From NCBI RefSeq assembly GCF_040513375.1, contig NZ_JBEVTG010000003.1, positions 62,001-126,000 on the forward strand: a DNA stretch of 64,000 nt, written 5' to 3'. Position numbers and translations under genes: made by a program. The notes under the pieces were generated by a model. It saw only the letters and a list, made by a program, of their open reading frames with translations, was not told the DNA's origin and did no database searches. Positions 51,067 through 59,150 of this stretch are shown one piece after another (position 1 is the first letter of the stretch; each line of letters starts with the position of its first letter). Origin of the DNA: Flagellimonas_B algarum. Lineage in GTDB: Bacteria; Bacteroidota; Bacteroidia; Flavobacteriales; Flavobacteriaceae.

Positions 51067-53598
51067 ATGGCTGAAGGAGAAAAATTGATACCTATCAACA
51101 TTGAGGATGAGATGAAATCTGCCTACATCGATTACTCGATGTCGGTCATTGTGTCACGTGCCTTGCCCGATGTCCGTGACGGCCTGAAACCAGTACACCG
51201 CCGGGTGCTTTTCGGAATGCACGAATTGGGGGTCAGATCGACCAGTGCCCATAAGAAATCGGCCCGTATCGTCGGGGAGGTACTTGGAAAATACCACCCC
51301 CATGGGGATACCTCGGTATACGACACCATGGTGCGGATGGCCCAGGAATGGAGTTTGCGTTACATGCTCATCGACGGCCAAGGAAACTTTGGATCGGTCG
51401 ATGGTGACAGTCCGGCAGCAATGCGTTACACGGAAGCGAGAATGCGAAAGATCGCCGATGAAATGTTGGCGGATATCGATAAGGATACGGTAGATCATCA
51501 GCTGAATTTCGATGATTCGCTGCAAGAACCGACCGTACTACCCACCCGGGTACCCAACTTATTGGTGAACGGGGCTTCGGGGATCGCCGTAGGTATGGCG
51601 ACCAATATGCCCCCGCACAACCTTTCAGAGGTCGTTGACGGCACCATTGCCTACATCGACAACAATGCCATTGAAATCGATGAATTGATTACCCATATCA
51701 AAGCCCCTGATTTTCCTACGGGCGGAATCATTTACGGTTACGATGGGGTCAAGGATGCCTTCCATACCGGTAGGGGCCGTGTGGTGATGCGGGCCAAATC
51801 GCATTTCGAGGAAGTTCAGGGTAGGGAATGTATCATCGTGACGGAAATCCCATATCAGGTCAACAAGGCCGATATGATCAAGAAAACCGCCGATTTGGTC
51901 AACGATAAAAAAATCGAGGGTATTTCCTCGATTCGCGATGAGTCGGATCGGAAAGGGATGCGCATCGTTTACATCCTGAAGCGTGATGCCATTCCGAATA
52001 TCGTTTTGAACATGTTGTTCAAATACACGGCCTTGCAGTCGTCGTTCAGTGTGAACAATATCGCCTTGGTCAACGGGCGGCCGAAATTGCTCAATCTCAA
52101 AGAGATCATCCATCATTTCGTCGAACACCGACATGACGTGGTGGTGCGCCGTACGAAATTCGAATTGAAGAAGGCCGAAGATCGGGCACACATCCTACAA
52201 GGACTGATCATCGCCTCCGACAATATCGATGAGGTGATCAAGATCATCCGGGGCTCTTCGAATGTGGAAGATGCCCGGAACAGCTTGATGGAACGCTTTA
52301 AGCTTTCCGAACTACAGGCCAAGGCCATTGTCGAAATGCGTCTGCGTCAATTGACCGGTCTGGAACAAGACAAGCTACGCGAGGAATATGACGAACTGTT
52401 GAAGACCATCGAGGATTTGAAAGACATCCTCGACAAGAAAGAACGAAGGATGCAGATCATAAAAGATGAGCTGCAAGAGGTCAAGGACAAGTATGGCGAT
52501 GAACGCCGCTCCGAAATCAACTTCGCAGGTGGTGACCTGAGCATCGAAGATATGATTCCCGACGAGCAAGTGGTCATCACCATCTCGCATGCCGGCTATA
52601 TCAAGCGTACCCCCTTGACGGAGTACAAAACCCAAAACCGCGGTGGCGTAGGGCAAAAGGCCTCTTCAACCCGGAATGAGGATTTCTTGGAGCATTTGTT
52701 CGTGGGTACCAACCACCAGTACATGCTCTTCTTTACCCAAAAAGGAAAATGTTTCTGGATGCGGGTCTTCGAAATACCCGAAGGAAGCCGAACCTCAAAA
52801 GGACGGGCCATCCAAAACCTCATCAATATCGATAATGAAGATAAGGTCAAAGCCTTTATCTGTACCCAAGATCTTAAGGATGAGGACTACGTAAACAGCC
52901 ATTACGTCATTATGGCCACCAAGAAGGGTACGGTCAAGAAAACCTCCCTGGAGCAGTATTCACGCCCCCGTCAAAATGGGATCAATGCGATTACCATCCG
53001 GGAAGAGGATGAATTGCTCGAAGCCAAACTGACTACTGGAACCAGCCAGATTTTGTTGGGTCTGAAATCAGGGAAGGCCATCCGCTTTGAAGAAGGCAAG
53101 ACCCGACCTATGGGCCGAAACGCCTCCGGGGTCCGGGGAATCACCTTGGCCAGTGACGATGACGAGGTCATCGGTATGATTTCGGTACACAACTTTGAGG
53201 ACAATGTCCTTGTCGTTTCGGAAAATGGCTATGGAAAAAGATCCAGCATCGATGATTATCGCGTAACTAATAGGGGAGGAAAAGGGGTGAAAACCATTTC
53301 CATCACCGAAAAGACAGGCGGTTTGGTCGCGATCAAGAACGTTTCCGATTCCGATGACCTGATGATCATCAATAAATCGGGTATCGCCATTCGCATGGGG
53401 GTCGAAGACCTCAGGGTGATGGGTCGGGCGACCCAAGGCGTCAAGGTGATCAATATCAAGAACAACGATTCGATTGCCGCCGTAGCCAAAGTCATGAAAG
53501 ACGAAGAAGCCGTCGATGAGGCCGATATCCGCAATATCGAAGTGAACGGTGAAGATGGCATGGCTCTTGATAATGATACGCCGGAAACCAAAGAATGA
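51067..53598 (+). CDS. gyrA: DNA gyrase subunit A
   Basis: An 843-residue type II topoisomerase subunit. The catalytic Tyr is in the AAMRYTEARM segment (about residue 122), the quinolone-resistance region HPHGDTSVYDTMVRMAQ precedes it, and the C-terminal beta-pinwheel contains several degenerate GyrA blades with the GyrA box near QNRGGVGQKA, the sequence separating gyrase from topoisomerase IV. The C-terminal tail is acidic. It is transcribed divergently from clpC across a 257-base gap in which I cannot pick a clear promoter. Confidence 0.96.
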   Translation: MAEGEKLIPINIEDEMKSAYIDYSMSVIVSRALPDVRDGLKPVHRRVLFGMHELGVRSTSAHKKSARIVGEVLGKYHPHGDTSVYDTMVRMAQEWSLRYMLIDGQGNFGSVDGDSPAAMRYTEARMRKIADEMLADIDKDTVDHQLNFDDSLQEPTVLPTRVPNLLVNGASGIAVGMATNMPPHNLSEVVDGTIAYIDNNAIEIDELITHIKAPDFPTGGIIYGYDGVKDAFHTGRGRVVMRAKSHFEEVQGRECIIVTEIPYQVNKADMIKKTADLVNDKKIEGISSIRDESDRKGMRIVYILKRDAIPNIVLNMLFKYTALQSSFSVNNIALVNGRPKLLNLKEIIHHFVEHRHDVVVRRTKFELKKAEDRAHILQGLIIASDNIDEVIKIIRGSSNVEDARNSLMERFKLSELQAKAIVEMRLRQLTGLEQDKLREEYDELLKTIEDLKDILDKKERRMQIIKDELQEVKDKYGDERRSEINFAGGDLSIEDMIPDEQVVITISHAGYIKRTPLTEYKTQNRGGVGQKASSTRNEDFLEHLFVGTNHQYMLFFTQKGKCFWMRVFEIPEGSRTSKGRAIQNLINIDNEDKVKAFICTQDLKDEDYVNSHYVIMATKKGTVKKTSLEQYSRPRQNGINAITIREEDELLEAKLTTGTSQILLGLKSGKAIRFEEGKTRPMGRNASGVRGITLASDDDEVIGMISVHNFEDNVLVVSENGYGKRSSIDDYRVTNRGGKGVKTISITEKTGGLVAIKNVSDSDDLMIINKSGIAIRMGVEDLRVMGRATQGVKVINIKNNDSIAAVAKVMKDEEAVDEADIRNIEVNGEDGMALDNDTPETKE

Positions 53599-53633
53599 TC
53601 AGTAAACACTAAATATTTAATTACACAAAAAAG

Positions 53634-54884
53634 ATGAAAACTAAATTGTTATTGCTAGCGGCCCTTTCGATTTCCGTGATGGGCTTTGCGCAGAAAGCAG
53701 AGATCAAGGCTGCCGATAAAGCCCTTAAAGGAGGGAATGCCGCGGAAGCGAAGATCACCTTGGAAGCTGCGGCCTCATTGATCGACGCCGCCGATCCCAA
53801 GCTTCAGGCCCAGTACTACTCGATTTTGGCGAATGCCAACATGAACTTGGCCAATTTCGAACCAGCGGTCGAGGGCTTTAAGAAGGTGATCGCCGTTGAA
53901 GAAGCCAGTGGGAAAAAGAAATTCACCGCCGACGCCCAACAAAAAATGGGGCAAATGACCTCTGAATTGGTCAATGCCGCGGTTGATGACAACAAAAACA
54001 AGGCCTACGTCGCCGGTGCTGAAAAATTGTACCTGGCCTACAAACTCAGTCCCCAAGACACCGTATACCTGTATTATGCGGCCAGTAGTGCGGTCAATGC
54101 TGGACCTGACAATTACGACCAAGCCATCAAATTCTACGAAGAATTGAAAGACTTGAATTACGATGGTAGTGAGGTCAAGTATACGGCGGTCAACACCACT
54201 ACCGGTGAAGTCGAGACCATGGATAAAACCACCCGTGATCTTTACGTCAAAGCGAATACCCATAAAGACCCTAAAGAAGAGCGTACTCCATCAAAGCGTG
54301 CTGAAATCGTCAAGAACATCGCCTTGATCTACCAAGAGCAAGGAAAAAGTGACCAAGCCTTGGCCGCTTATGAAGATGCCATTGCCAGCAATCCCGGTGA
54401 TGTGAATTTGGTATTGAACAAAGCCAATTTGTACTACTCCTTGGGGGAGAAGGACAAGTTCAAGGAACTGATGGCCCAAGCTTCTGAAATGGCGCCTGAC
54501 AACCCGGATTTGTTGTATAACATCGGGGTCATCAATATGGAGCAAGGCAATTTGGAAGAAGCCCGTGCGGCATACCTCAAAGCCCTAGAGGTCGATCCGA
54601 ATTACGTCAACGCCCAGTTGAACCTTTCGACTTCCTATGTGAACGAAGGCAACAGCCTGATCGATGAGATGAATACTTTGGGTACCTCACGTGCCGATAC
54701 GCAGCGCTATGATGAGCTGAAGCAAAAGAAAGACGATTTGTTCCTTGAAGGTGCGAAAGTCTTGGAAGAAGCCCTCTTGAAGAACCCTGATAACGAAGGG
54801 ATCTTGGCCCAGTTGAAAAACATCTACGGTGCTTTGGGAGACAATGAGAACTTCATGAGAATCAAGAAATTGATCGGGGAGTAA
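53634..54884 (+). CDS. exported tetratricopeptide repeat protein
   Basis: A 416-residue protein with a Sec signal peptide (LLLLAALSISVMGFA, cut before QK). At least five TPR units are visible: two near 30-100 and a clear pair or triplet at about 225-330 (IYQEQGKSDQALAAYEDAIASNPGD; VINMEQGNLEEARAAYLKALEVDP). Expected to be periplasmic or attached to the outer membrane as a scaffold. It starts 35 bases after gyrA with no terminator between, so they may be cotranscribed. Confidence 0.85.
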   Translation: MKTKLLLLAALSISVMGFAQKAEIKAADKALKGGNAAEAKITLEAAASLIDAADPKLQAQYYSILANANMNLANFEPAVEGFKKVIAVEEASGKKKFTADAQQKMGQMTSELVNAAVDDNKNKAYVAGAEKLYLAYKLSPQDTVYLYYAASSAVNAGPDNYDQAIKFYEELKDLNYDGSEVKYTAVNTTTGEVETMDKTTRDLYVKANTHKDPKEERTPSKRAEIVKNIALIYQEQGKSDQALAAYEDAIASNPGDVNLVLNKANLYYSLGEKDKFKELMAQASEMAPDNPDLLYNIGVINMEQGNLEEARAAYLKALEVDPNYVNAQLNLSTSYVNEGNSLIDEMNTLGTSRADTQRYDELKQKKDDLFLEGAKVLEEALLKNPDNEGILAQLKNIYGALGDNENFMRIKKLIGE

Positions 54885-54904
54885 GCATCCCCTTCCCAAA
54901 TAAC

Positions 54905-54937
54905 AAAAAAACCCGGGCCATTGGTCCGGGTTTTTTT
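54905..54937. terminator. bidirectional terminator between the TPR gene and the NlpC/P60 gene
   Basis: A 9-bp stem ACCCGGGCC / GGTCCGGGT (one G-T wobble) with a 3-base loop is flanked by an A-run on the left and a T-run on the right. The T-run includes the stop codon of the minus-strand gene. Confidence 0.85.
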
Positions 54938-55688
54938 ATACTACTTTTTTGATGACACGCAATTGATGCGAATACAGTTTGGCCTCGGTATTGAAGATGC
55001 CCGTATGGTCGATCCTATCGATGCGGACTTGGCCATGGGCGTGAATGATGTAGTTGTCTTTCAAAATGATGCCCACATGGTCGATGACCCCTTCCTTATT
55101 ATCAAAGAAAGCCAGGTCACCGGGTTCCGATTCTTCGATAAAGCTCAATGCTTCTCCCTGATTCGCTTGCTGTTCGGTATCACGGGGTAGGGCGAAACCG
55201 CTGAGTCGGTATGCCATTTGGGTAAAACCCGGGGCGTCGATGCCAAAGGGGGTCTTTCCACCCCATAAGAAGGGGGTATTCAAATACAGGAAGGCATTTT
55301 CAATAATGGTAGGTTTGGAAGGCTTGACCGTTACCACTTCTTCGTCATAACGGGCCCCGATATGAGCAACTGTATCAATCCTAGATCCCAGAACCAAAGG
55401 CAGTAGCAATCCACCGGGCAGTTCACAATGCGATACGAGATCCGTCGTCAATGCCGGATGCGTTGCCGCCCCCAAGGCTTCGAAGTTCGCCGCATCGATT
55501 TTTTGGAGTTGTTTGTTGGGAACCCACCCTTCGCAGGCGTCGTGATGATTGCGGACTTTGCTCCAATGCTTTCGTTCTTCGGTGATCTTAAAATGATCGC
55601 CGAAAAGCAATTGGGTCACCATTTCAGCACTATGGCTGGGTTCGGTGCGAACCGCTACGACACTCAAATGGCAAAGTCCATATTGCAT
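54936..55688 (-). CDS. NlpC/P60 (C40) family protein lacking the catalytic cysteine
   Basis: A 250-residue protein with an N-terminal SH3-like part (about 1-130) and a C-terminal NlpC/P60 domain. Active family members have GIDCSGF here; this one reads GIDAPGF, so the nucleophilic Cys is Ala152 (bases 55233-55235) and the next Ser is Pro153. The conserved His204 (IDHVG) and His216 remain. The frame is otherwise intact and well conserved, so this looks like a pseudoenzyme, perhaps a peptidoglycan-binding or regulatory protein, rather than decay. It has no signal peptide, and lies nine bases downstream of the thiolase gene. Confidence 0.88.
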   Translation of the reverse strand: MQYGLCHLSVVAVRTEPSHSAEMVTQLLFGDHFKITEERKHWSKVRNHHDACEGWVPNKQLQKIDAANFEALGAATHPALTTDLVSHCELPGGLLLPLVLGSRIDTVAHIGARYDEEVVTVKPSKPTIIENAFLYLNTPFLWGGKTPFGIDAPGFTQMAYRLSGFALPRDTEQQANQGEALSFIEESEPGDLAFFDNKEGVIDHVGIILKDNYIIHAHGQVRIDRIDHTGIFNTEAKLYSHQLRVIKKVV

Positions 55689-55697
55689 GGGTAATCC

Positions 55698-56876
55698 CTA
55701 TTGGTTGCGTTCGATGACCAATGCCGAAGCACCCCCACCACCATTACAAATGGCCGCAGCTCCTAGTTTGGCGTCACGCTGTTGCAACACATGGAGCAGG
55801 GTAACCACGATCCTGGCCCCTGAACAGCCCAAAGGGTGGCCCAAAGATACGGCGCCCCCATTGACGTTCACCTTATCATCAGTGAGCCCTAAAAGTTTCA
55901 TATTGGCCAAGCCGACTACGGCAAAGGCTTCGTTGAATTCAAAGAAGTCGATGGCATCCATAGTCACACCGGCCTTATCCAAGGCCTTGGGCAAGGCTTT
56001 TGCCGGGGCCGTGGTGAACCATTTCGGTTCTTGGGCGGCATCGGCATATCCTTTGATCGTGGCCAGGGGTTTGGCTCCTAATTCAGCAGCCTTTTCGGCA
56101 CTCATCAAAACCAAGGCCGCCGCACCATCGTTGATGGTCGAAGCATTGGCCGCAGTGACGGTACCGTCTTTGGTAAAGGCCGGACGTAATGCCGGCACCT
56201 TTTCCATTCTTACGTTCTTGTATTCTTCATCTTCCGAAATGACCACGGGATCTCCTTTTCGCTGGGGTACGGAGACCGGTACGACTTCCGCATCGAAACG
56301 CCCCGCTTGCCAGGCTTCGGCCGAACGGTTGTAGGATTGTATCGCGAAGGCATCTTGGTCTTCCCTTGAAAAATCGTGTTCCGTAGCACAAGCATCGGCA
56401 CAAACCCCCATGGCGTTTTGGTCGTATACATCGACCAATCCGTCGCGTTGCATGCCGTCGACCATGGTGGCCGGGCCGAATTTCTTACCAGCGCGCATCT
56501 GCACGTAATGGGGTATTTGGCTCATATTTTCCATTCCTCCAGCGACCACGACATCCGCGTCACCGAGGGCAATGGCCTGTGCGGCCTGCATGATGGTCTT
56601 CATCCCTGAAGCACAGACCTTATTGACCGTTGTACATGGTACCGTATCCGGAATTCCAGCGTAAATGGCCGCCTGTCGGGCAGGTGCTTGGCCTGTTCCG
56701 GCTTGGACGACATTCCCCATTAAGACCTCATCGACCATTTCAGGCCCGATGCCGGCTTTTTCAAGTGCTCCTTTGATGGCAATGGCACCCAATTTCGGGG
56801 CCGCGATTCCTGATAAGCTGCCCATAAAACTCCCAATGGGCGTACGTACGGCAGCTACGATAACTACTTCCTTCAT
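55698..56876 (-). CDS. acetyl-CoA C-acyltransferase (thiolase)
   Basis: A 392-residue thiolase II-type enzyme. The nucleophilic Cys is in VNKVCASGMKTIM (about residue 88); the His of the second active-site loop is in GGAVSLGHPLGCSGARI (about 343-359) and the C-terminal CNGGGGASALVIE contains the proton-relay Cys. It could work in acetoacetyl-CoA formation or beta-oxidation; no dehydrogenase or hydratase genes lie next to it. Likely first gene of a two-gene transcript with the NlpC-like pseudoenzyme. Confidence 0.94.
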   Translation of the reverse strand: MKEVVIVAAVRTPIGSFMGSLSGIAAPKLGAIAIKGALEKAGIGPEMVDEVLMGNVVQAGTGQAPARQAAIYAGIPDTVPCTTVNKVCASGMKTIMQAAQAIALGDADVVVAGGMENMSQIPHYVQMRAGKKFGPATMVDGMQRDGLVDVYDQNAMGVCADACATEHDFSREDQDAFAIQSYNRSAEAWQAGRFDAEVVPVSVPQRKGDPVVISEDEEYKNVRMEKVPALRPAFTKDGTVTAANASTINDGAAALVLMSAEKAAELGAKPLATIKGYADAAQEPKWFTTAPAKALPKALDKAGVTMDAIDFFEFNEAFAVVGLANMKLLGLTDDKVNVNGGAVSLGHPLGCSGARIVVTLLHVLQQRDAKLGAAAICNGGGGASALVIERNQ

Positions 56877-56963
56877 TCATTCAATAATTAGTCCAGCGAA
56901 AATACTAAATAATCCAGCAATCCATTTGTTTCGGACGGAAGAGTCGATGCGATAAGTTTTTTC

Positions 56964-56971
56964 TATTTTTG
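56964..56971 (+). promoter_or_regulatory. -7 element of the HD phosphohydrolase gene
   Basis: TATTTTTG matches TAnnTTTG. It overlaps an upstream in-frame TTG (56969), which therefore cannot be the start codon, and fixes ATG 56990 as the better start. Confidence 0.6.
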
Positions 56972-56989
56972 AAGGGATACATCGCGACT

Positions 56990-59029
56990 ATGGGAAACTC
57001 ATTGGACAACTTCTACAAAAACCAGTCCCTTATTTACAAGTATTTCCTCTACTTCGTTTCCATAGGCCTGATCGTGTTCTTTTTCCCGAGGGAAGGCAAG
57101 TTCAAATACGAATTCCAAAAGGGGAAATCCTGGCAATACGAAAATCTGGTCGCCCCCTTCGATTTTTCGATCAAGAAAACCGAGACCGAACTGGCCGAGG
57201 AGCGCAATTCGCTTACCCAAAACCAACAACGCTATTTCGATTACGACAATGGCATGCAGCAGGCGGCTTTGGCCCGGTATGCCACGGCGTTCGAAACCAA
57301 CTTCGGCAACGACCGTTTCAATCCGGCCCAACAAGAAGTACTTTACGATTTGGGCAAGGCATTGCTCGATTCGGTCTACGCCAACGGGATTTTTGCCGCT
57401 GATGTCCCCAAGCGCCGCATCACCTTGGTCAAAGATCAAGAAGCGCTTTCCCTGCGTTCACAAGAGGTTCGCGATCTCGAAGGGGCCAAAGCCTATGTAG
57501 ACGCCGAATTGAGGCAACGCGGTGATTATGGGGTGTACCGTGAATTGGCCGCGCTGGTCAATAACAGCTTACAGACGAATACCGTTTTCAACAAAGACCT
57601 TTCTGACAAAGCCTTGGCCGATGAGTTATCGAGTATTTCTTTTACAAGGGGTGAGGTCGAGGCCGGCAAATTGATCATCGCCAAAGGGGCGGTGGTCGAA
57701 TCGGAGGCCTTCAACATCCTGAGTTCGCTGAAAGAGGAGTACGAATCGGAACTTTGGAAGGGCAACAACCAATACTTCATTTTGTTGGGCTACGCTTTAC
57801 TCGTTGCCTTGGTGTTGATCATGCTGTTGCTGTTTTTAAAGAAGTACCGGCCCTCCATCTATGCGAACAACAACAAGGTCACTTTTATTTTCGTCAACAT
57901 CCTGTTGATGGTATTCATCACTACCATGGTGGTCAAGAATGACGAGAGCTATGTGTACGTCGTTCCCTTATGCGTGTTGCCGTTGATCCTCAAGAACTTT
58001 TTCGATGCCCGCTTGGGGCTGTTCGTTCACGTACTCACCATTTTGATTTTGGGTTTTGTCGTTCCGAACAGTTTCGAATACGTCTTTCTTCAGATCATTG
58101 CGGGTATCGTCACCATATTGACGGTATCGGAATTGTACAAACGGGCCAACCTCTTTATTTCGGTAGGGCAGATTACCTTGATATACATCGTAGGGTATTT
58201 TGCCTTTCATGTCATTCAGGAAGGCACCATCGAAACCATTGAGTGGACCACCTTCGGGATTTTCCTTCTGAACGGGATGATCACCTTATTCGCCCAGCCG
58301 CTAATTTATATGTATGAGAAGATCTTTGGGTTGGTATCGGATGTTTCCCTTTTGGAATTGTCGGACACCAATTCCAAATTACTGAAGGAATTGGCCAATA
58401 AGGCACCGGGTACCTTTCACCATTCCTTACAGGTATCGAACCTAGCGGAAGCGGCCGCGAACGAAATCGGGGCCAATGCCATGTTGGTCAGGGTCGGGGC
58501 CTTATACCACGACATCGGCAAGATGACCAAACCTACCTTCTTTACTGAAAACCAGATCACCAATGTGAACCCCCATGATGACCTGCCCCCAAAGGAGAGT
58601 GCCAAGATCATCATCGACCATGTTATCGAAGGCATCGAGCTGGCCCGCAAGAACGGCATCCCCGATAGGGTCATCGATTTTATCCGTACCCACCACGGGA
58701 CCTCATTGGTATATTATTTTTACAAGAAACAACAAGAAGCGGATCCCGAAACCGAAGATGCCCCATTCCGCTATCCAGGACCGATCCCTTTTTCGAAGGA
58801 AACGGCCATTTTGATGATGTCCGATGCCGTTGAAGCGGCTTCGAAAAGCCTTAAAGAACCTACCTATCCGATCATTGACAACTTTGTCGAGAAAATCGTA
58901 CAAGGGCAGATGCAGGCCAATCAATTTCTCAACGCCAATATCACCTTTCAAGAAATCGAAGCGGTCAAAAAAGTCTTAAAGAAGAAGTTGACGAATATTT
59001 ACCATCTCCGGGTAGAGTATCCAGAATAA
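56990..59029 (+). CDS. 7TM-HD family phosphohydrolase (PgpH-like c-di-AMP phosphodiesterase)
   Basis: A 679-residue membrane enzyme: one N-terminal helix (about 18-36), an extracytoplasmic 7TMR-HDED domain to about 265, seven transmembrane helices (about 268-450) and a cytoplasmic HD domain with HHSLQVSNLAEAAANEIG, ALYHDIGKMTKP (HD at about 504-505), and HHGTSLV. The layout is that of PgpH, which degrades the second messenger c-di-AMP that controls potassium and osmotic balance. The substrate is inferred from the family. ATG 56990 is chosen because the promoter element lies upstream of it but inside the longer frame. Confidence 0.9.
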   Translation: MGNSLDNFYKNQSLIYKYFLYFVSIGLIVFFFPREGKFKYEFQKGKSWQYENLVAPFDFSIKKTETELAEERNSLTQNQQRYFDYDNGMQQAALARYATAFETNFGNDRFNPAQQEVLYDLGKALLDSVYANGIFAADVPKRRITLVKDQEALSLRSQEVRDLEGAKAYVDAELRQRGDYGVYRELAALVNNSLQTNTVFNKDLSDKALADELSSISFTRGEVEAGKLIIAKGAVVESEAFNILSSLKEEYESELWKGNNQYFILLGYALLVALVLIMLLLFLKKYRPSIYANNNKVTFIFVNILLMVFITTMVVKNDESYVYVVPLCVLPLILKNFFDARLGLFVHVLTILILGFVVPNSFEYVFLQIIAGIVTILTVSELYKRANLFISVGQITLIYIVGYFAFHVIQEGTIETIEWTTFGIFLLNGMITLFAQPLIYMYEKIFGLVSDVSLLELSDTNSKLLKELANKAPGTFHHSLQVSNLAEAAANEIGANAMLVRVGALYHDIGKMTKPTFFTENQITNVNPHDDLPPKESAKIIIDHVIEGIELARKNGIPDRVIDFIRTHHGTSLVYYFYKKQQEADPETEDAPFRYPGPIPFSKETAILMMSDAVEAASKSLKEPTYPIIDNFVEKIVQGQMQANQFLNANITFQEIEAVKKVLKKKLTNIYHLRVEYPE

Positions 59030-59150
59030 AGAGGGCAGGGTGGCTCTTCCTTCTTGTTAAAGTATTGAAAAAGTGTATCCTAGGCATTGATTTGAGTTGT
59101 ATCTTTAAATGAGAACTGAAAGTATTACTATTAACATTATCCGTATTGCT

